A stretch of DNA of 5,015 nt, from positions 1 to 5,015 of the forward strand of contig JACQDO010000441.1 in the NCBI GenBank assembly GCA_016201085.1, in the 5' to 3' direction. Below, one piece after another: positions 1 through 4,700 of the stretch. The translations under genes and the position numbers were made by a program. The notes beneath the pieces were generated by a model. The model ran no database searches and had not been told where the DNA came from. It was given only the letters and a program-made list of their open reading frames with translations. Each line of letters starts with the position of its first letter. The stretch's first letter is position 1. This stretch comes from Hyphomicrobiales bacterium. GTDB taxonomy: Bacteria > Pseudomonadota > Alphaproteobacteria > Rhizobiales > Xanthobacteraceae.

Positions 1-52
1 CGCTTCGGCGGGCGAAGCAAGGTCGGACAAGATCATGCGCAAAAAAGACTAA
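1..52 (+). CDS. Possible 3' end of a convergent plus-strand gene, product unknown
   Basis: The plus-strand frame of bases 2-49 is open to the left edge and reads ASAGEARSDKIMRKKD before a TAA at 50-52. The Lys/Arg/Asp-rich tail and mostly G/C third positions look like a genuine hydrophilic C-terminus. The TAA shares two bases with the TAG stop (49-51, minus strand) of the TetR gene, so the two genes would meet tail to tail with overlapping stop codons. Only 16 residues are visible, so no family can be named, and the open frame could be chance in GC-rich DNA. The alternative is that the left edge is intergenic. The sequence to the left of the window would decide this. Confidence 0.35.
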   Translation, partial: ASAGEARSDKIMRKKD

Positions 53-750
53 GCCGCGTCGGCCTCGGCAGCGCCTTCGTCCAACGGCCGACGGCGCCGG
101 CGTGCGCCGCGACAAATCGCGGCGGGGATGCAGCACAGGTCATCGACGAAGCCGGCCCAGCGCGCGGCGCTGGCCAGCCCGCGGTCGAGCGCCGCCATGG
201 TACGGTCGAGGCCGTGCTCCTCGTCGTCGACCCACACCGTCAGCACGCGCGCGAACATCAGCGCCGCGCCTTGCGCGCGTAATGCACCGCGCGGGCCGGA
301 GGCGCCGATGCCGGCGGCTTCCAGCATCCAGCGTTGCGAGCGCACCGCCATGGCGTTGAGCGCGAAAGCCAGACCCGGATTGCGCCGGGCCGAACGCATG
401 ATCGAGCGCACCGCATCCTTGTAGGGCGCCAGCGCTTCCAGCCGGCGCATCAGCACGTCGAACAGCCGCTCGCGCGCCGGTTCCTCCGCCAGGTCGGCGT
501 CGCCGCCGGCCAGCACCGCGCGGTCGATGTCCTTCATGTGGCCGGCGAAGATCGCCAGCGTTGAGCCGAACTCGGCGCGCCATTGCGAGAGCTTGAGGCC
601 GGCGCGGCCGGCCACTTCGGCCAGGCCGATCTCCTCGAAAGAATGCTCCGCCAAGAGCGCCATCAGCGCGTCGACCGCCTTGTCGCGGTCGGTGGTGCCG
701 CGTGGCGGCGCAGGCTGGGCTTTGCGTTGACGCTTGGTCGTGCGGGCCAT
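49..750 (-). CDS. TetR/AcrR-family transcriptional regulator
   Basis: This is a 233-residue protein with the layout of a TetR-family DNA-binding repressor. A basic tail (residues 1-20, MARTTKRQRK...) precedes an N-terminal helical DNA-binding domain at about 23-72. In that domain 'FEEIGLAEVAGRAGL' is the usual helix 2-3 motif, and 'SQWRAEFGSTLAIFAGH' fills the position of the recognition helix and helix 4 ('Y.hF.sKe.L' in typical members). Residues 92-195 form the helical ligand/dimer domain. Its 'LFDVLMRRLEALAPYKDAV' stretch and the tryptophan in 'VLTVWVDDEEHGLDRTMAALDRGL' resemble the COQ9-like subgroup of TetR folds. The tail (205-233) is low complexity, with two cysteines and an Arg run followed by an acidic end. 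The ATG at 748-750 has a strong GAGGAGG Shine-Dalgarno five bases upstream. The gene follows proC on the same strand after 85 bp, which leaves room for its own promoter and operator. Target and ligand are unknown, and the fit to the Pfam HTH is weaker than in classical TetR. Confidence 0.8.
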   Translation of the reverse strand: MARTTKRQRKAQPAPPRGTTDRDKAVDALMALLAEHSFEEIGLAEVAGRAGLKLSQWRAEFGSTLAIFAGHMKDIDRAVLAGGDADLAEEPARERLFDVLMRRLEALAPYKDAVRSIMRSARRNPGLAFALNAMAVRSQRWMLEAAGIGASGPRGALRAQGAALMFARVLTVWVDDEEHGLDRTMAALDRGLASAARWAGFVDDLCCIPAAICRGARRRRRPLDEGAAEADAA

Positions 751-755
751 GACCG

Positions 756-762
756 CCTCCTC
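756..762 (-). promoter_or_regulatory. Strong ribosome binding site of the TetR-type gene
   Basis: On the minus strand the sequence GAGGAGG ends five bases before the ATG at 750. It is nearly complementary to the 3' end of 16S rRNA and supports this start codon. Confidence 0.75.
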
Positions 763-783
763 GGGCTGTTCGGATGGCCTTAA

Positions 784-814
784 TCTAGGGCGGCAAAGGC
801 GACCGTTCTAGGGC
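784..814. repeat. 8-bp direct repeat upstream of the TetR-type gene (possible operator)
   Basis: TCTAGGGC occurs at 784-791 and again at 807-814. The start-to-start distance is 23 bp, close to two helical turns, and the pair lies within the 85-bp gap between proC and the TetR-type gene. Each copy contains CTAG, a tetranucleotide that is scarce in many bacterial genomes. TetR proteins often bind repeated or palindromic sites near their own promoter, so this is a plausible autoregulatory site. That role is inference; an 8-bp repeat in a gap of this size has roughly a one-in-twenty chance of arising at random. Confidence 0.3.
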
Positions 815-823
815 AGGGAACTC

Positions 824-841
824 GGTTGAGTATCCTCAACC
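824..841 (-). terminator. Hairpin covering the proC stop codon
   Basis: GGTTGAG (824-830) and CTCAACC (835-841) are perfect 7-bp inverted arms around a four-base loop. The proC stop codon (836-838) lies inside one arm. No T-run follows on the minus strand, so it is not a standard intrinsic terminator. It could pause transcription, protect the 3' end of proC mRNA or be incidental. Confidence 0.35.
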
Positions 842-1675
842 CGCCAATTCGCGCGAGCGCCTGGTGGCGGCGGCGATGGCCTTGGTGAGCAGTTCGTCGA
901 AGCCGCCCGGCCCCATCAGCACCTCGAGGGCGGCGGCGGTGGTGCCGCCGGGCGAGGTCACGTTCTGCCGCAACGTGGCGGCATCGAGTTCCGAGCGATG
1001 CAGCAGTTCGCCGGAGCCGGCGACGGTCTCGCGCGCCAGCCGCGCCGCCAACTCGGCCGGCAGCCCAGCGGCGATGCCGGCCTTGGTCATCGCCTCCGCC
1101 AGCAGGAACACATAGGCCGGGCCGGAGCCGGACAGCGCGGTGACCGCGTCGATCAGCGCCTCATCTTGAACCCATTCGACCTTGCCGATGGCGGCAAGCA
1201 GGTCGGTCGCCAGTTTGCGCTGGCGCGCGCTGACCTTGCCATTGGCCACGGCAACGCTGATGCTGCGGCCGATTGCTGCCGGCGTGTTTGGCATGGCGCG
1301 CACGATCGCCGCGCCGGGCAGCGATTTTTCCAGAAAGCCGATGGTGCGCCCGGCCATGATCGACAGCACCAGCGTGGATTTGTCGACGTAAGCCGCCAGC
1401 GGCGGCACGGCGGCGGGCGCGGTCTGCGGCTTGACCGCGATGACAATGGCGGCGGCCGCCGTCGCTTTGCCTTTCGGATTAAGCTTGAGTCCGCGCTTGG
1501 TCAGCGCCTTCATCGACTTGCCCGGCTGCGGCTCGATGGTCGCGATCCGCTTTGGCGCCAAGCCACGCGCCAGCCAGCCATCGAGCATGGCGCTGCCCAT
1601 CTTGCCGGCGCCGACCAGGAGGAGGGCGCCGGGGAATTTGGCGAGGGCAGTTTTGTCGGATTTGCGAGCAGCCAT
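836..1675 (-). CDS. proC: Pyrroline-5-carboxylate reductase
   Basis: ProC catalyses the last step of proline synthesis in the cytoplasm: NAD(P)H-dependent reduction of 1-pyrroline-5-carboxylate to L-proline. From the start used here it has 279 residues, close to the family norm of about 270. The N-terminal Rossmann fold carries the dinucleotide-binding motif VGAGKMGSAM at 21-30. 'VIAVKPQ' (78-84) and 'VRAMPNTPA' (125-133) are typical of the family. The C-terminal dimerisation domain has 'ALSGSGPAYVF' (180-190) and the P5CR signature 'RQNVTSPGGTTAAALEVL' (236-253), which holds the substrate-binding Ser/Thr residues. The frame runs on to an upstream double ATG at 1691-1696, but the ATG at 1673-1675 is preferred: it has GGAG at 1682-1685 with six bases of spacing, and the protein then starts MAARKSD. 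The upstream ATGs lie inside the palindromic element. Proline genes often stand alone, and nothing in this neighbourhood is linked to proline. Confidence 0.96.
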   Translation of the reverse strand: MAARKSDKTALAKFPGALLLVGAGKMGSAMLDGWLARGLAPKRIATIEPQPGKSMKALTKRGLKLNPKGKATAAAAIVIAVKPQTAPAAVPPLAAYVDKSTLVLSIMAGRTIGFLEKSLPGAAIVRAMPNTPAAIGRSISVAVANGKVSARQRKLATDLLAAIGKVEWVQDEALIDAVTALSGSGPAYVFLLAEAMTKAGIAAGLPAELAARLARETVAGSGELLHRSELDAATLRQNVTSPGGTTAAALEVLMGPGGFDELLTKAIAAATRRSRELAG

Positions 1676-1681
1676 CGTTCT

Positions 1682-1685
1682 CTCC
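1682..1685 (-). promoter_or_regulatory. proC ribosome binding site that decides the start
   Basis: GGAG on the minus strand lies six bases before the ATG at 1673-1675. The two in-frame ATGs at 1691-1696 have no such site, because their upstream sequence is the stem of a palindromic repeat. This favours the shorter 279-residue ProC over a 286-residue form. Confidence 0.7.
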
Positions 1686-1688
1686 GCT

Positions 1689-1786
1689 GTCATCATCCGC
1701 GAAAGCGGATGATCCAGTATTCACCGAGGCTGAGATAGCCTTCCGCGCTTCGGAATACTGGATGCCCCGCTTTCGCGGGGCATGAC
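1689..1786. repeat. Palindromic dispersed element 1 (cruciform type), between the YbjN gene and proC
   Basis: This 98-bp element is bounded by GTCAT (1689-1693) and ATGAC (1782-1786). Hairpin 1 is ATCATCCGC (1692-1700), loop GAAA, GCGGATGAT (1705-1713). Long arms follow: ATCCAGTATTC (1712-1722) pairs perfectly with GAATACTGGAT (1753-1763). The apex contains a further small stem, TTCCG (1741-1745) with CGGAA (1751-1755). Hairpin 2 is ATGCCCCGC (1762-1770), loop TTTC, GCGGGGCAT (1775-1783). The layout is two side hairpins plus a central stem, which can fold as a cruciform or as a branched RNA. From memory, elements with GTCATGCCCCGCG-type ends and a CCAG core are scattered through intergenic regions of Bradyrhizobium relatives. 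It contains no gene. It starts eight bases past the YbjN stop codon and ends three bases before the proC Shine-Dalgarno. Confidence 0.85.
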
Positions 1787-1794
1787 AAGGGGAA

Positions 1795-2295
1795 TCACGC
1801 CTCGCCCGAGGTCTCGAACATGGCGGCGTCGAGCGCCTCGCGCGCGCCCTTGCCGGCCCAGACCACGAACTGGAAGGCGGTGAAATGGCGCTCGCAGGTG
1901 TCGAGCGCGGTGCCGAGCAGCGCCTCGCATTGCTTGCCGGAGGCCTCCACGCCGCCCGCCAGCACCAGCGCGTGGCGGTACATGACAATGCCTTCCTTGG
2001 TCCACAAATCGAAATGGCCGACCCAAAGCTGCTCGTTGATCAGCGAGATCAACGCCTGCACCTCGGCGCGCCGCCGCTCGGGAACCTTGAGGTCGAAGGC
2101 GCAGGCCAGATGCAGCGCCTCGATGTTGCCCATCCAGGTGTAGGAGAGCTGGTAGTCGGTCCACTTGCCGGCGACCAGAATGGTGATCTCGTCGTCGCCC
2201 GCGCGCTCGAACGACCAGTCGTTGCCGGCCGCCAGGCGTTCCACCACGTCGAGAGGGTTGATTCGTTTCTCGTCCGTGTAGCTGGTCAGGGACAT
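1795..2295 (-). CDS. YbjN domain-containing protein
   Basis: This is a 166-residue soluble protein of the YbjN family, a compact alpha/beta fold related to type III secretion chaperones. Its molecular role is poorly known; E. coli YbjN has been tied to stress response and motility phenotypes. Family features seen are an N-terminal 'NPLDVVERLAAGNDWSFER' (13-31, the 'd.ie.ia....w.fer' pattern), beta strands with 'DEITILVAGKWTDYQLSY' (35-52), the central 'EALHLACAFDLKVPERRRAEV' region (59-79), then 'ALISLINEQLWVGHFDLW' (81-98), and a C-terminal helix with 'CERHFTAFQFVVWAGK' (134-149). There is no signal peptide or membrane segment. The ATG at 2293-2295 is chosen because GGAG lies about six bases upstream and the family begins here. 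The frame extends to 2358, but those 21 extra residues (MPCARAV...) are low-quality leader. A promoter candidate lies at 2446-2474. The family is frequent next to proC and prs in Bradyrhizobium relatives (from memory). Confidence 0.85.
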   Translation of the reverse strand: MSLTSYTDEKRINPLDVVERLAAGNDWSFERAGDDEITILVAGKWTDYQLSYTWMGNIEALHLACAFDLKVPERRRAEVQALISLINEQLWVGHFDLWTKEGIVMYRHALVLAGGVEASGKQCEALLGTALDTCERHFTAFQFVVWAGKGAREALDAAMFETSGEA

Positions 2296-2364
2296 GACGT
2301 CTCCACTTTGCCGATTTGAGCGAGGGGAAACGCACGGCACCGCACGCGCACACGGCACGCTTTA

Positions 2365-2379
2365 GGCCCGGACCGGGCC
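2365..2379. repeat. GC-rich palindrome in the YbjN gene leader
   Basis: GGCCCGG (2365-2371) and CCGGGCC (2373-2379) are perfect arms around a single A. As RNA the practical fold is a five-base-pair G/C stem with a five-base loop. It lies 70 bp upstream of the YbjN ATG, within the predicted leader transcript. It could be a protein-binding site or a leader hairpin; it has no T-run and is not a convincing terminator. Confidence 0.4.
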
Positions 2380-2445
2380 CGAACCGCATTTGACGCAGGG
2401 GATACGTGACGCCTTGACGCTGGCCGCGAATCACTGAGCGGTTTG

Positions 2446-2474
2446 ACTATATCTCTCTCGATTCCGCCCGCCAA
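2446..2474 (-). promoter_or_regulatory. Candidate sigma70-type promoter of the YbjN gene
   Basis: On the minus strand a -35 box TTGGCG (2469-2474; 4 of 6 to TTGACA) is separated by exactly 17 bp from a -10 box TATAGT (2446-2451; 5 of 6 to TATAAT). Transcription would begin near 2439 and leave a leader of about 145 nt before the ATG at 2295. This is the best promoter match in the 415-bp gap. The assignment rests on consensus matching only. Confidence 0.45.
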
Positions 2475-2571
2475 AGGCATCTTCGAGTGCCAATGAGCAG
2501 TGATTTGCGGCTGCCGCGCAACTGCCGCGACTCGACTCTCCACAGCCAATCCTGCGTCACGTTGAATCTGG

Positions 2572-2580
2572 TGTGGATAA
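2572..2580 (-). promoter_or_regulatory. Perfect DnaA-box 9-mer
   Basis: The minus strand reads TTATCCACA, identical to the strongest E. coli DnaA-box consensus. A poor second match (CTCTCCACA, 7 of 9) lies at 2536-2544 on the other strand. One box alone does not make an origin, but it could be a DnaA-titrating site or take part in control of the promoter about 100 bp further along. A perfect 9-mer is expected by chance about 0.04 times in 5 kb. Confidence 0.4.
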
Positions 2581-2588
2581 CTTATTCC

Positions 2589-2700
2589 GTCATTCCGGGG
2601 CGCGTGCGCAGCACGCGAACCCGGAATCCAGATTCACGACTACAGCCTCGCTTTTGTCTCTGGATTTCGGGTCCGCGCCTTTGGCGCGTCCCCGAATGAC
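2589..2700. repeat. Palindromic dispersed element 2 (cruciform type), behind prs
   Basis: This 112-bp element is bounded by GTCATTCCGGGG (2589-2600) and CCCCGAATGAC (2690-2700), which pair apart from one bulged base. Hairpin 1 is CGCGTGC (2601-2607), loop GCA, GCACGCG (2611-2617). The central arms CCCGGAATCCAG (2620-2631) and CTGGATTTCGGG (2660-2671) match at 11 of 12 positions. Hairpin 2 is CGCGCC (2674-2679), loop TTT, GGCGCG (2683-2688). The order (GTCAT end, hairpin, CCAG arm, apex, CTGG arm, hairpin, ATGAC end) is the same as in the element at 1689-1786, though the stem sequences differ. It begins ten bases past the prs stop codon and could stabilise or end the prs transcript. Confidence 0.85.
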
Positions 2701-2710
2701 TAGTAGGCGC

Positions 2711-3664
2711 TCAATCGAACAGGCTCGACACCGACTCTTCGTGGGCTGTGCGCCCGATCGCTTCACCGATCAGCGTGGCGATCGGCAGCACGCGGATATT
2801 GCCGGCGGCGAGAATTTCCTTGGTCGGCTGAATCGAGTCGGTGATCACCAGTTCCTTCAGCCGCGACCTGGCGATGCGCGCGCTGGCGCCGCCCGACAGC
2901 ACGCCGTGGGTGATATAGGCGTAGACCGCCTTGGCGCCCTGCCCAAGCAGGGCGTCGGCGGCGTTCACCAGGGTGCCGCCGGAGTCGACGATGTCGTCGA
3001 CCAGCACGCAGGTGAAGCCGGCCACGTCACCGATCACGTTCATCACCTCGGATTCGCCGGCACGCTCGCGCCGCTTGTCGATGATGGCGAGCGGCGCATT
3101 TATGCGCTTGGCCAAGCCGCGTGCGCGCACCACGCCGCCGACATCGGGCGACACCACCATGACATTGTCGAGCTGGAAGCGCTCCTTGATGTCGCGCACC
3201 ATTACCGGCGAAGCATAGAGATTGTCGGTCGGGATATCGAAGAAGCCCTGGATTTGGCCGGCATGCAGGTCGAGCGTCATCACCCGGTCGGCGCCGGCGC
3301 GCGTGATCAGGTTGGCCACCAGCTTGGCCGAGATCGGGGTGCGCGGCCCGGGTTTGCGATCCTGCCGGGCATAGCCGAAATAGGGCACTACCGCTGTGAT
3401 GCGGCGCGCGGATGAGCGGCGCAGCGCATCGATGATGATGAGCAATTCCATCAGGTGGTCGTTGGCCGGATATGACGTCGACTGAATCACGAAGAGGTCG
3501 GCGCCACGGACGTTTTCCTGGATTTCGACGAATATCTCCATGTCGGCGAAGCGCTTGACCACCGCCTTGGCCAGCGTCGTCTTCAGGTATTCGGCGATCT
3601 GCTGCGCCAGGGCAGGGTTGGAATTGCCGGCGACGAGCTTGATCGCCCCGTTCTTGCCCGCCAT
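2711..3664 (-). CDS. prs: Ribose-phosphate pyrophosphokinase (PRPP synthetase)
   Basis: Prs transfers pyrophosphate from ATP to ribose 5-phosphate to give PRPP, the precursor of purines, pyrimidines, NAD, histidine and tryptophan; it acts in the cytoplasm as a hexamer. The 317 residues match the usual class I length (about 315). Visible motifs are '[16 protein letters not shown]' (39-54), '[15 protein letters not shown]' (61-75), the ATP-binding '[11 protein letters not shown]' (94-104), the PRPP synthetase signature '[14 protein letters not shown]' (132-145) with its metal-binding His134, the catalytic flexible loop '[12 protein letters not shown]' (196-207) with Lys197 and Arg199, and the ribose-5-phosphate/PRPP loop '[11 protein letters not shown]' (221-231). 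All key residues are present, so the enzyme should be active. The first loop has D-M-E where E. coli has D-G-E, which seems usual in this lineage. The ATG has AAGGA about nine bases upstream. It lies 152 bp behind the lipoprotein gene, with a promoter candidate in that gap. Confidence 0.97.
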   Translation of the reverse strand: MAGKNGAIKLVAGNSNPALAQQIAEYLKTTLAKAVVKRFADMEIFVEIQENVRGADLFVIQSTSYPANDHLMELLIIIDALRRSSARRITAVVPYFGYARQDRKPGPRTPISAKLVANLITRAGADRVMTLDLHAGQIQGFFDIPTDNLYASPVMVRDIKERFQLDNVMVVSPDVGGVVRARGLAKRINAPLAIIDKRRERAGESEVMNVIGDVAGFTCVLVDDIVDSGGTLVNAADALLGQGAKAVYAYITHGVLSGGASARIARSRLKELVITDSIQPTKEILAAGNIRVLPIATLIGEAIGRTAHEESVSSLFD

Positions 3665-3677
3665 GCCCAGGATCCTT

Positions 3678-3687
3678 GCGTTAACGC
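3678..3687. repeat. 10-bp perfect palindrome before prs
   Basis: GCGTTAACGC lies 13 bp upstream of the prs ATG and abuts the probable Shine-Dalgarno (AAGGA on the minus strand). It could be a half-turn operator or chance. No known operator is recognised. Confidence 0.2.
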
Positions 3688-3733
3688 GCCGCTCTCTGGC
3701 CAGACTCAGCCAGATCGCGCTTCAGGCGGCGTG

Positions 3734-3762
3734 GTCATAACAAGGCGGGGACAAGCGAGCAA
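3734..3762 (-). promoter_or_regulatory. Candidate promoter of prs
   Basis: On the minus strand TTGCTC (3757-3762) and TATGAC (3734-3739) are 17 bp apart. They match the sigma70 consensus at 3 and 4 of 6 positions, which is modest but common for alphaproteobacterial housekeeping promoters. The leader would be about 60 nt. It lies downstream of the inverted repeat at 3768-3798, as expected if that repeat closes the preceding unit. Confidence 0.3.
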
Positions 3763-3767
3763 TACGA

Positions 3768-3798
3768 GTCGGAATCGTTGTCCGAAACTTTTTCCGAC
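3768..3798 (-). repeat. Inverted repeat with 12-bp period behind the lipoprotein gene
   Basis: GTCGGAA (3768-3774) and TTCCGAC (3792-3798) are perfect 7-bp arms with a 17-base loop. A third related unit, TCCGA, lies in the loop at 3781-3785, so TCGGA/TCCGA units start at 3769, 3781 and 3793, exactly 12 bp apart. It lies 18 bp past the lipoprotein stop and just upstream of the prs promoter candidate. It could be a weak terminator or an operator; there is no T-run. Confidence 0.35.
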
Positions 3799-3816
3799 AG
3801 GATGAACGAAGCCGAT

Positions 3817-4575
3817 TTATTGGGGCGCGGCCGCCAGTAACAGCGTGTCTCGAGCCGATATGACCGCCGCCGGCTCCGGCCGGCCGCGCGGCAGCGGCAT
3901 CTCACCGGCTTTGCCGTCGCCGCCCGCGGGCGTTTGCTTGCTGACGGCCGCTACCGGATCGGCCTGCGGGCGGAAAATACGGAAAATACCGGCGGCCTCT
4001 GGCGAAGGACCGCGCTCCCCGACCAGAATCAACTGTGGCGCAGTAGCGGCCACCGGTGTGCCTGGCGCGACCTCGGGCGAAGTCAGGAAGGCGGCGAGCT
4101 GCTCCATGCTGGTGCGCGCGATCCGCTTTAGCATCGCATCGTCCGCGGCGCTCCAGGCATCGCGGTGGCGGCCCGTGGCGGTTTCCTCGCCGGCGATGCG
4201 CAAGGCGCGATGCTCGTCGCCATCGAATACATCCCAGAGCCAGGCAATTGTGGTGCGGCCTTTCACAACTTTGGCGACAAGATAGCCGCGGACGCGGTAG
4301 GCCGACGGACTTTCGCGCGAGATGACCGCAAGATGACGGGTCTGTGCCTCGTCGTTGAGACTCCGTACCAGCGTGGCGAATTGCACGGCCGGCGGCCCTT
4401 CGATGGATTCAAAGGCAACAGTGGCGCCGCGTGGCTGCGCGGCCGACAGGTTAGGCTGTCCGTCAATGGTGCAGCCGGCGAGCGCCAATGCGCAGGCCGC
4501 CGCCAACACCTTCCCAGGACAAGACACGCGACAAACCGTGGCGCGCCAGGCGCGACGGACCCAACCCCACTCCAT
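3817..4575 (-). CDS. Putative lipoprotein of unknown function
   Basis: I do not recognise a named family. The 252-residue protein has a lipoprotein signal. A basic n-region (MEWGWVRRAWR..., with Cys15 and Cys19) precedes the hydrophobic core 'VLAAACALALAGC' (23-35) and the lipobox LAGC (32-35), with Cys35 as the lipidated residue. Residue +2 is Thr, not Asp, so sorting to the outer membrane is likely. The mature part has a folded domain at about 52-164: 'FESIEGPPAVQFATLVRSLNDEAQ', 'YRVRGYLVAK', then 'TTIAWLWDVFDGDEHRALRIAGEE' and an Ala/Met-rich helix ending in 'MEQLAAFL'. A Pro/Ala-rich, probably disordered tail (166-252) follows. The ATG at 4573-4575 is preferred over the GTG at 4579-4581 because GGGG lies at a usable distance only from the ATG; a GTG at codon 17 would give a more typical short signal. 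It lies between pgeF and prs, an arrangement I recall from Bradyrhizobium relatives, so it may have an envelope role. That is inference. Confidence 0.75.
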   Translation of the reverse strand: MEWGWVRRAWRATVCRVSCPGKVLAAACALALAGCTIDGQPNLSAAQPRGATVAFESIEGPPAVQFATLVRSLNDEAQTRHLAVISRESPSAYRVRGYLVAKVVKGRTTIAWLWDVFDGDEHRALRIAGEETATGRHRDAWSAADDAMLKRIARTSMEQLAAFLTSPEVAPGTPVAATAPQLILVGERGPSPEAAGIFRIFRPQADPVAAVSKQTPAGGDGKAGEMPLPRGRPEPAAVISARDTLLLAAAPQ

Positions 4576-4697
4576 TGACACCCCACGGCTTGTTATTTGG
4601 TTTTAGCAGTCCCCCCTGGGCGCGCAGAAACTAGCCGCAAGCTGCCGTTTGAGTCCAGTCGAGGCGGTAGAATATAACCGTCAATTGCGTTCAACGG
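4576..4697. other. Gap between pgeF and the lipoprotein gene
   Basis: This 122-bp gap holds the hairpin arm over the pgeF stop codon. Only poor promoter matches are seen on the minus strand (TGGACT, 17 bp, CTAGTT, around 4628-4656). Whether the lipoprotein gene is co-transcribed with pgeF cannot be told from the sequence. Confidence 0.5.
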
Positions 4698-4700
4698 TTA
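4675..4700 (-). terminator. Hairpin covering the pgeF stop codon
   Basis: TAACCGT (4675-4681) and ACGGTTA (4694-4700) are perfect 7-bp arms around a 12-base loop. The TAA stop of pgeF (4698-4700) lies in one arm. On the minus strand the stem is followed by ATATTCT, which is only weakly T-rich, so a terminator role is possible but not convincing. Confidence 0.35.

Larger units (their letters stand above)
2296..2710. other. 415-bp intergenic region between prs and the YbjN gene
   Basis: No credible gene was found on either strand: the short open frames here have no ribosome binding site or recognisable protein content. From the prs side it holds a palindromic dispersed element (2589-2700), a DnaA-box 9-mer (2572-2580), a stretch at 2475-2571 in which I see no structure, the promoter candidate at 2446-2474, and a leader with a GC-rich palindrome (2365-2379). 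The gap separates the prs transcription unit from the YbjN-proC unit. Confidence 0.7.

Noticed and set aside
998..1738. 246-residue plus-strand open frame
   Set aside because: It is antisense to proC, has a biased Arg/Gly/Gln/His composition and reads into the palindromic element.
2296..2358. 21-residue N-terminal extension of the YbjN protein
   Set aside because: The internal ATG at 2293-2295 has a good GGAG site, and the protein family starts there.
1721..2434. 237-residue minus-strand open frame
   Set aside because: It overlaps the YbjN gene in another frame, is Arg/Gly/Ala-rich and ends within the repeat. The YbjN frame has the recognisable protein.
2286..2549. 87-residue minus-strand open frame upstream of the YbjN gene
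   Set aside because: It has no family resemblance or ribosome binding site, and it covers the promoter candidate and the palindrome.
2572..2580. Replication origin at the DnaA box
   Set aside because: There is a single perfect box, no AT-rich unwinding region and no dnaA, hemE or parAB genes nearby.
1689..2700. CRISPR array or insertion sequence explanation for the two repeats
   Set aside because: There are only two copies about 900 bp apart, without regular spacers, transposase gene or target-site duplications. The internal hairpins fit a REP/MITE-like palindrome instead.
2573..3415. 280-residue plus-strand open frame
   Set aside because: It runs antisense across most of prs and begins inside the palindromic element. 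Its His/Gly/Arg-rich composition is typical of an antisense shadow in GC-rich DNA.
4575..4580. Perfect plus-strand TTGACA as a -35 box
   Set aside because: There is no acceptable -10 at 16-18 bp, no plus-strand gene downstream, and it overlaps the lipoprotein start.
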